A stretch of DNA of 16,735 nt, taken from contig JAISJG010000016.1 of assembly GCA_031261625.1 (NCBI GenBank), positions 1-16,735 of the forward strand, given 5' to 3'. This DNA comes from Candidatus Methanoplasma sp. (GTDB lineage: Archaea > Thermoplasmatota > Thermoplasmata > Methanomassiliicoccales > Methanomethylophilaceae). Positions 13,033-16,735 of the stretch are shown in pieces; position 1 is the stretch's first letter; each line of letters starts with the position of its first letter. The translations under genes were made by a program, and so were the position numbers. The notes below the pieces were generated by a model that saw only the letters and a list, made by a program, of their open reading frames with translations, had not been told where the DNA came from and ran no database searches.

Positions 13033-13483
13033 CGCAAAAGATCAGAAGAGATACGAGGATCCGGAACTGGAAAAATTCTTCCGTGAGAACAGGGAGATAG
13101 TCGAAAAACTGCTTAAAGAAGAGAGGAACCTCATAAAAGAGACCGTCAAGGCCGAGAGGGAAAGGTTCGAAGAATACGTCGGGGACCCGAAGGTCAAAGT
13201 AAAGGAGACGGCGAACGATATCTTCGGTGCTTTCACCGATCCGGAAGTACAGAGGCACTTCCTCACGGTGGGGATAGAGCTTCTGCTGGGAGTGAACGCC
13301 CTCATACAGGCGGCACCCATACCGGAAGAGTTCAAGGATTTCGTAAAGAAAACAGAGCAAGAGGGCAAAAAGGCAGCGGGTGCGGCCAAAAAGGCCACGA
13401 GCGATGTTAAGAAACCGGGTTCCGTCAGTGTTGAGAAAGTGAATATCAAAGGCACTCCCAGAAAGAAGTCCGTCAATGAGTGA
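13025..13483 (+). CDS. Uncharacterised charged protein in the arsA-like operon
   Basis: I do not recognise this 152-residue protein. Residues 1-60 are strongly charged and predicted helical or coiled coil (ELEKFFRENREIVEKLLKEE). Residues about 66-105 form a more conserved-looking amphipathic to hydrophobic core (FTDPEVQRHFLTVGIELLLG, then NALIQAAPIPEEFKDFV). The last 45 residues are a basic, Lys/Ala-rich, probably disordered tail. The hydrophobic part is too short and interrupted for a confident membrane span. It overlaps arsA by 8 nt upstream and the AMMECR1 gene by 8 nt downstream, so its translation is probably coupled to both. A partner or substrate-binding role with the ATPase is a reasonable guess only. 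Confidence 0.8.
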   Translation: MSNAKDQKRYEDPELEKFFRENREIVEKLLKEERNLIKETVKAERERFEEYVGDPKVKVKETANDIFGAFTDPEVQRHFLTVGIELLLGVNALIQAAPIPEEFKDFVKKTEQEGKKAAGAAKKATSDVKKPGSVSVEKVNIKGTPRKKSVNE

Positions 13484-14066
13484 GATAACTTTAGAGGACG
13501 GAAAAGCAGCGGTCAGAGCGGCACGCAGTGTCGCCGAGGCCGCGACCAGGGGGAAATCCGTCGAAATAGATCTGCCCCAGTCGTTCGACGAGCCGAAAGG
13601 AGTGTTCGTCACCGTTTCGGAGTATCCGTCGCATCATCTGCGCGGATGCATAGGTTATCCCGAACCCATTTTCTCGCTGAAAGCAGCGATAAAACTGTCA
13701 GCCGAAGCCGTATGCCACGATCCCCGTTTCCCGCCGCTCACTACGAAAGAAGCAGAAGTGTGCACGTTCGAAGTGACGGTTCTGACACCGCCCGAGGCCA
13801 TAGTATACACATCGCCCGGAGAACTGGTATCGCAGATAGAGATAGGAAGGGACGGACTTACGATCAGATATCAGGAAAAAAGAGGACTTCTGCTGCCACA
13901 GGTCCCGGTGGAATGGAAATGGACCGTGGAAGAATATCTCACACATCTTTCCCTGAAGGCCGGACTTTCCGAGGATGCGTGGAAACATCCAGAGGTTGTA
14001 ATCGGAAGATTCAGGGGTGACATTTATTCGGAAGTATCGCCTAACGGTGAGATAGTGAGGAAGTAA
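13476..14066 (+). CDS. AMMECR1-domain protein
   Basis: The 196-residue protein contains the invariant AMMECR1 motif LRGCIG at residues 55-60, preceded by GVFVTVSEYPSHH and followed by AEAVCHDPRFPPLT and FEVTVLTPPEAI. Its C-terminal part has the QVPVEWKWTVEEYLTHLSLKAG region. Length and motif order agree with the archaeal single-domain family (the TIGR00296 type). The biochemical role is unresolved; the buried cysteine of LRGCIG suggests an enzyme or radical-related partner, and some archaeal relatives are fused or adjacent to MEMO-like proteins, which is not seen here. The ATG overlaps the preceding stop by 8 nt, and pyrC follows after 1 nt, so it is inside the operon. Confidence 0.92.
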   Translation: MSEITLEDGKAAVRAARSVAEAATRGKSVEIDLPQSFDEPKGVFVTVSEYPSHHLRGCIGYPEPIFSLKAAIKLSAEAVCHDPRFPPLTTKEAEVCTFEVTVLTPPEAIVYTSPGELVSQIEIGRDGLTIRYQEKRGLLLPQVPVEWKWTVEEYLTHLSLKAGLSEDAWKHPEVVIGRFRGDIYSEVSPNGEIVRK

Positions 14067-14067
14067 A

Positions 14068-15330
14068 ATGGATCTCGATCTGGTGCTTGAAGGCAAAGCA
14101 TTCATAAACGGTGAGGTTTCAAATGCCGAGATAGGCATTGCGGACGGTAAGATAGTAGCTGTCGGCAAAGTGGTCAGAGGCGGAGAGAAGCGTATCGACC
14201 TCGGGACCGGCAAGATAATCCTTCCCGGGTTCGTGGACCCGCACGTGCATTTCAGGGATCCCGGGATGACTGAGAAAGAGGATTTTTCTTCAGGTTCTCT
14301 GTCGGCGATTCACGGAGGAGTGACATGTGTTCTGGACATGCCGAACACCAAGCCTCCGGCATACAGCGTTTCTTCTGTACAGGAGAAGAAATCCGTGATC
14401 AGAGGTAAGTCCTATACCGACTACGGATTATTCGCTGCGGTAACTCCCGGTTGCAACGCAGCACTGCTTGCACCCATCGTCGCAGGATTCAAACTCTTCA
14501 TGGGATCCACCACCGGGAATATCCTACTGAACGACGATGAGGAGATCGCACCGGCGATGGTATCCATCGCAAAAACAGGTAAAAGAGTCAGCGTCCACGC
14601 GGAAGACGACAGCCTCATACTCAAAGAACCGGAGAAGAATTGCAGGGACCATCTCAGGAACCGTCCCGTAGAGGCGGAGTACAGCGCACTCAGGAGATTA
14701 TCCCATTATCCCGGCACGAAGATCAACATCTGCCACAACACCAGTGCAAAATCCGCCAAATTCGCATCTTCGTTCGGATTCACAACCGAAGTGACATTAC
14801 ATCATCTGCTTTTCGAGGTGGATAAATATCCCGGCGCGGAGTACAAAGTGAATCCGCCCATAAGGGATCAGAAAACAAGGGACGAACTTTTCGATATGTT
14901 CCTGAGCAACAAGATAACGATGTTCGGATCGGACCATGCGCCCCATACGGTAGCCGATAAAGCGCAGGATTTCGATGCGGCACCCGGAGGAATCCCCGGA
15001 GTGGAGACCACGATGCCGATAATCCTCAATCTCGTACGCAAGAACATCACTACGATGGCTCTTGCCGTGAGAATGGGGGCCACCGCACCCGCCGAAGCGT
15101 TCAATATCAAAAAAGGGAAGATCGCCGAAGGATACGATGCGGATCTTTCCGTTTTCGATATGCATAAGGTGTCGAAGATATCTGCCGACAGACTCCACAG
15201 CAAGGCCGGTCACACACCGTACAACGGCTGGGAAGCGGTTTTCCCCGATACTGTCTTATTGAGGGGCCAGATACAGATGCGCGACGGGGAGTTCTGCGGA
15301 GACCGTCTCGGAGAGGATATCTGTGGTTGA
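14068..15330 (+). CDS. pyrC: Dihydroorotase
   Basis: Dihydroorotase cyclises carbamoyl-aspartate to dihydroorotate, the third step of pyrimidine synthesis. The 420-residue protein is of the class I, allantoinase-like type. Zinc-ligand motifs are all present: DPHVHFRDPG (His59, His61), GFKLFMGST with the carbamylatable lysine position, VHAEDD, CHNTSA and GSDHAPH with the catalytic Asp. The DPHVH plus PGGIPGVETTMP combination and the C-terminal GWEAVFPDTVLLRG are typical of archaeal dihydroorotases. Hydantoinase or allantoinase activity is less likely. No other pyr gene is in the window. It starts 1 nt after the AMMECR1 stop and its end overlaps the next gene by 8 nt. Confidence 0.94.
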   Translation: MDLDLVLEGKAFINGEVSNAEIGIADGKIVAVGKVVRGGEKRIDLGTGKIILPGFVDPHVHFRDPGMTEKEDFSSGSLSAIHGGVTCVLDMPNTKPPAYSVSSVQEKKSVIRGKSYTDYGLFAAVTPGCNAALLAPIVAGFKLFMGSTTGNILLNDDEEIAPAMVSIAKTGKRVSVHAEDDSLILKEPEKNCRDHLRNRPVEAEYSALRRLSHYPGTKINICHNTSAKSAKFASSFGFTTEVTLHHLLFEVDKYPGAEYKVNPPIRDQKTRDELFDMFLSNKITMFGSDHAPHTVADKAQDFDAAPGGIPGVETTMPIILNLVRKNITTMALAVRMGATAPAEAFNIKKGKIAEGYDADLSVFDMHKVSKISADRLHSKAGHTPYNGWEAVFPDTVLLRGQIQMRDGEFCGDRLGEDICG

Positions 15331-16450
15331 TTACGAGGTGGATTATTCCGACGTTATCGGAAAGAAAGCTGAATGCCCGGAAGGATGCGGACTTTGCTGT
15401 CTGTGCCAGCCGGAAGTACTTCCGCAGGAGAGATTGTTCTTCAGGGAGAAATATCCCAACGATCTGGTGAAAAGCAGGACTCCGGAACCTTATTTCGCAT
15501 TGGCACTTAAAAAGGGAAGGGGCTCATGTGTTTTCCTGAACAACGGCAACAGGAAATGCAAAGTATACGACCACCGTCCCACCTACTGCAGACAGTTCCC
15601 GTATCACATCTATGTGGGGGAGAAAGTGAAGGTGGAGTTGGATCTCTCATGCAGAGGCGTCTGGTCCGGAGCCGGCAACGACGCACTTGCAGAAGCTAAG
15701 GAGATCGTAGGTAAAGCGGACGACAGGATCAGATTCGCTCTGAAAGAGGCAAGAAGCGTTTACAAACAGTTCTACGCGAACTGTACCGAGGCGGGGATAA
15801 TCTCCGATCAGAACGTTCTGAGATCGTCCGTAACTAAGAATCTCAACAATTTCACAGATCTCGGATATCTCAGCAGAGTGATGGAGATGTCCCAGATGGA
15901 ACCGGTCATGACTTTGGACGGACTTCAGAAAGTATCGGTCCTGGAAAGAGAAGACCTTGATGTGGCCGCAAGAGCTACGGCGATGGAATCCATGGCGACG
16001 AACGATCCGTTAAGCGCACCGATATACTGCGATGATCAATGGAACTGGAATGTGTTCCTTGCGGATGAGGACAAAGGCATCGTGGAATGGAACGTTCTGG
16101 ATGATGAAGGCGATATAACGAAGAAATCGTCCGCATCCATTTATGATATTGCATTGAAACCTCTGGAGGAAGGTGCCGTCGATGTTCTTTCCGATTACAT
16201 CTCGGTCCTGAACGGAAGGGACAGTTTCATGGGAAGTGTCTTTTCACTGATAGACGAGAACGAGTACGAGGACGATATGGCGAACGCCTACTACGGATGT
16301 CTGTCGACGACGATATTGGATCTTCTGTGGAGGGCATCGATGCTCGATCACTTTACGGGGTCGGGAATGGGTGCGAAGGGCATCAGGGAAGCGATCATCT
16401 TCTATGATATGGACCGTCTCGATGCCCCCGCGATTGGCGCATTCGTCTGA
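15323..16450 (+). CDS. YkgJ-type cysteine-cluster protein with long unknown C-terminal half
   Basis: The N-terminal 115 residues of this 375-residue protein hold the zinc/iron-chelating YkgJ pattern: Cys18, 22, 25, 26 and 28 (CPEGCGLCCLC), then Cys69, Cys79, Cys89 (CKVYDHRPTYCRQFP) and Cys110. This is the cysteine-rich domain also seen in FliB-like lysine methylases, and it probably binds an Fe-S cluster or zinc. Residues about 130-375 are acidic and mostly helical, with no motif that I recognise, and make the protein much longer than a stand-alone YkgJ protein. The start is GTG at 15323, preceded by GAGAGGAT at 15311-15318 and overlapping the pyrC stop by 8 nt. It is the last operon gene and its TGA abuts the convergent flavodoxin stop. 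Confidence 0.82.
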   Translation: MVDYEVDYSDVIGKKAECPEGCGLCCLCQPEVLPQERLFFREKYPNDLVKSRTPEPYFALALKKGRGSCVFLNNGNRKCKVYDHRPTYCRQFPYHIYVGEKVKVELDLSCRGVWSGAGNDALAEAKEIVGKADDRIRFALKEARSVYKQFYANCTEAGIISDQNVLRSSVTKNLNNFTDLGYLSRVMEMSQMEPVMTLDGLQKVSVLEREDLDVAARATAMESMATNDPLSAPIYCDDQWNWNVFLADEDKGIVEWNVLDDEGDITKKSSASIYDIALKPLEEGAVDVLSDYISVLNGRDSFMGSVFSLIDENEYEDDMANAYYGCLSTTILDLLWRASMLDHFTGSGMGAKGIREAIIFYDMDRLDAPAIGAFV

Positions 16451-16735
16451 TCAATTGTGGTTTGCGAGTTTTACGCCGAGTTCTTTGCACGCTTTCTTAG
16501 CAGCGGTATCAGGTGATTCGTTGGCGATCACTCCATCGGAGACAAGAACCGCACCGTTTTTCTTGCACCGGTCGGTCCAATCCTTCATCCATTCGCCATC
16601 GCCCCACCCGTAGGATCCGAACAGTGCCAGGACCTTTCCGTTCAGCTGGGATTCTATAGAACTGAACATCGGCTCGAATTCGTCTTCTTCAAGGACCTCG
16701 TCCCCCATGGACGGGCATCCGAACGCTATTTTGGA
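16451..16735 (-). CDS. Flavodoxin, C-terminal part (N-terminus beyond window)
   Basis: The minus-strand frame is open to the window end, adding SKIAFGCPS upstream of the first internal Met. The sequence FGCPSMGDEVLEEDEFEPMF followed by LFGSYGWGDGEWMKDW is the hallmark of short-chain flavodoxins: the AFGCPSMG strand-loop and the GSYGWGDGEW FMN-binding loop around residue 90. About 95 of roughly 140 residues are visible; the N-terminal phosphate-binding loop lies outside. Flavodoxins carry low-potential electrons on FMN and can replace ferredoxin, fitting a methanogen with Hdr chemistry. The Met at 16706-16708 is internal, not the start. Confidence 0.9.
   Translation of the reverse strand, partial: SKIAFGCPSMGDEVLEEDEFEPMFSSIESQLNGKVLALFGSYGWGDGEWMKDWTDRCKKNGAVLVSDGVIANESPDTAAKKACKELGVKLANHN

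Overview
The window looks like a chromosomal segment of a methanogenic archaeon. The evidence is an archaeal ribosomal protein eS1 (S3Ae) gene, an elongator tRNA-Met with an intron at position 37/38, a pyruvoyl-dependent arginine decarboxylase, a PAC2 proteasome-assembly protein, and adjacent hdrC and hdrB genes for heterodisulfide reductase. Many genes have an archaeal TATA-like box 24 to 27 nt upstream of the start codon, as expected for leaderless transcripts. Gene style, a base composition near 50% GC by eye, and the absence of TAG among 19 visible stop codons fit Thermoplasmata-type methanogens (Methanomassiliicoccales). That placement is inference; no search was run.

Layout. 1-105: tail of an unidentified + strand gene. 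106-1749 (minus): operon of PAC2 protein, arginine decarboxylase and a small zinc-ribbon protein. 1750-1801: very short divergent promoter. 1802-3076 (+): M16 zinc peptidase, overlapping tail to tail with a hydrogenase maturation protease (3042-3545, minus). 3643-5022 (minus): archaeal ATPase with a DUF234-type nuclease-like end. 5023-5204: AT-rich divergent control region with three palindrome copies at 29-nt spacing. 5205-6026 (+): winged-helix LysR/ModE-like regulator. 6112-7466 (+): hdrCB, closed by a UUCG hairpin. 7607-9148 (+): cytoplasmic DUF4139 (MuiA-like) protein. 9183-9228: two tandem 23-nt repeats built into the promoter of a DUF4143-type ATPase (9252-10511). 10512-10818: 307-nt gap with an unexplained TATA box. 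10819-11604: eS1. 11669-11777: intron-containing tRNA-Met. 11854-16450: compact operon of an ArsA/Get3-like ATPase, a small unknown protein, an AMMECR1 protein, dihydroorotase and a YkgJ-type cysteine-cluster protein. 16451-16735 (minus): C-terminal part of a flavodoxin that runs off the window.

Together these are mainly housekeeping and energy genes: CoM-S-S-CoB reduction by HdrBC, electron transfer by flavodoxin, hydrogenase maturation, pyrimidine and agmatine synthesis, proteasome assembly and translation. Two solitary ATPases with nuclease-like ends are interspersed, each behind its own unrelated repeat-bearing promoter. Those two control regions are the least ordinary parts of the window. 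I found no CRISPR array, transposase, integrase or clear mobile-element boundary.
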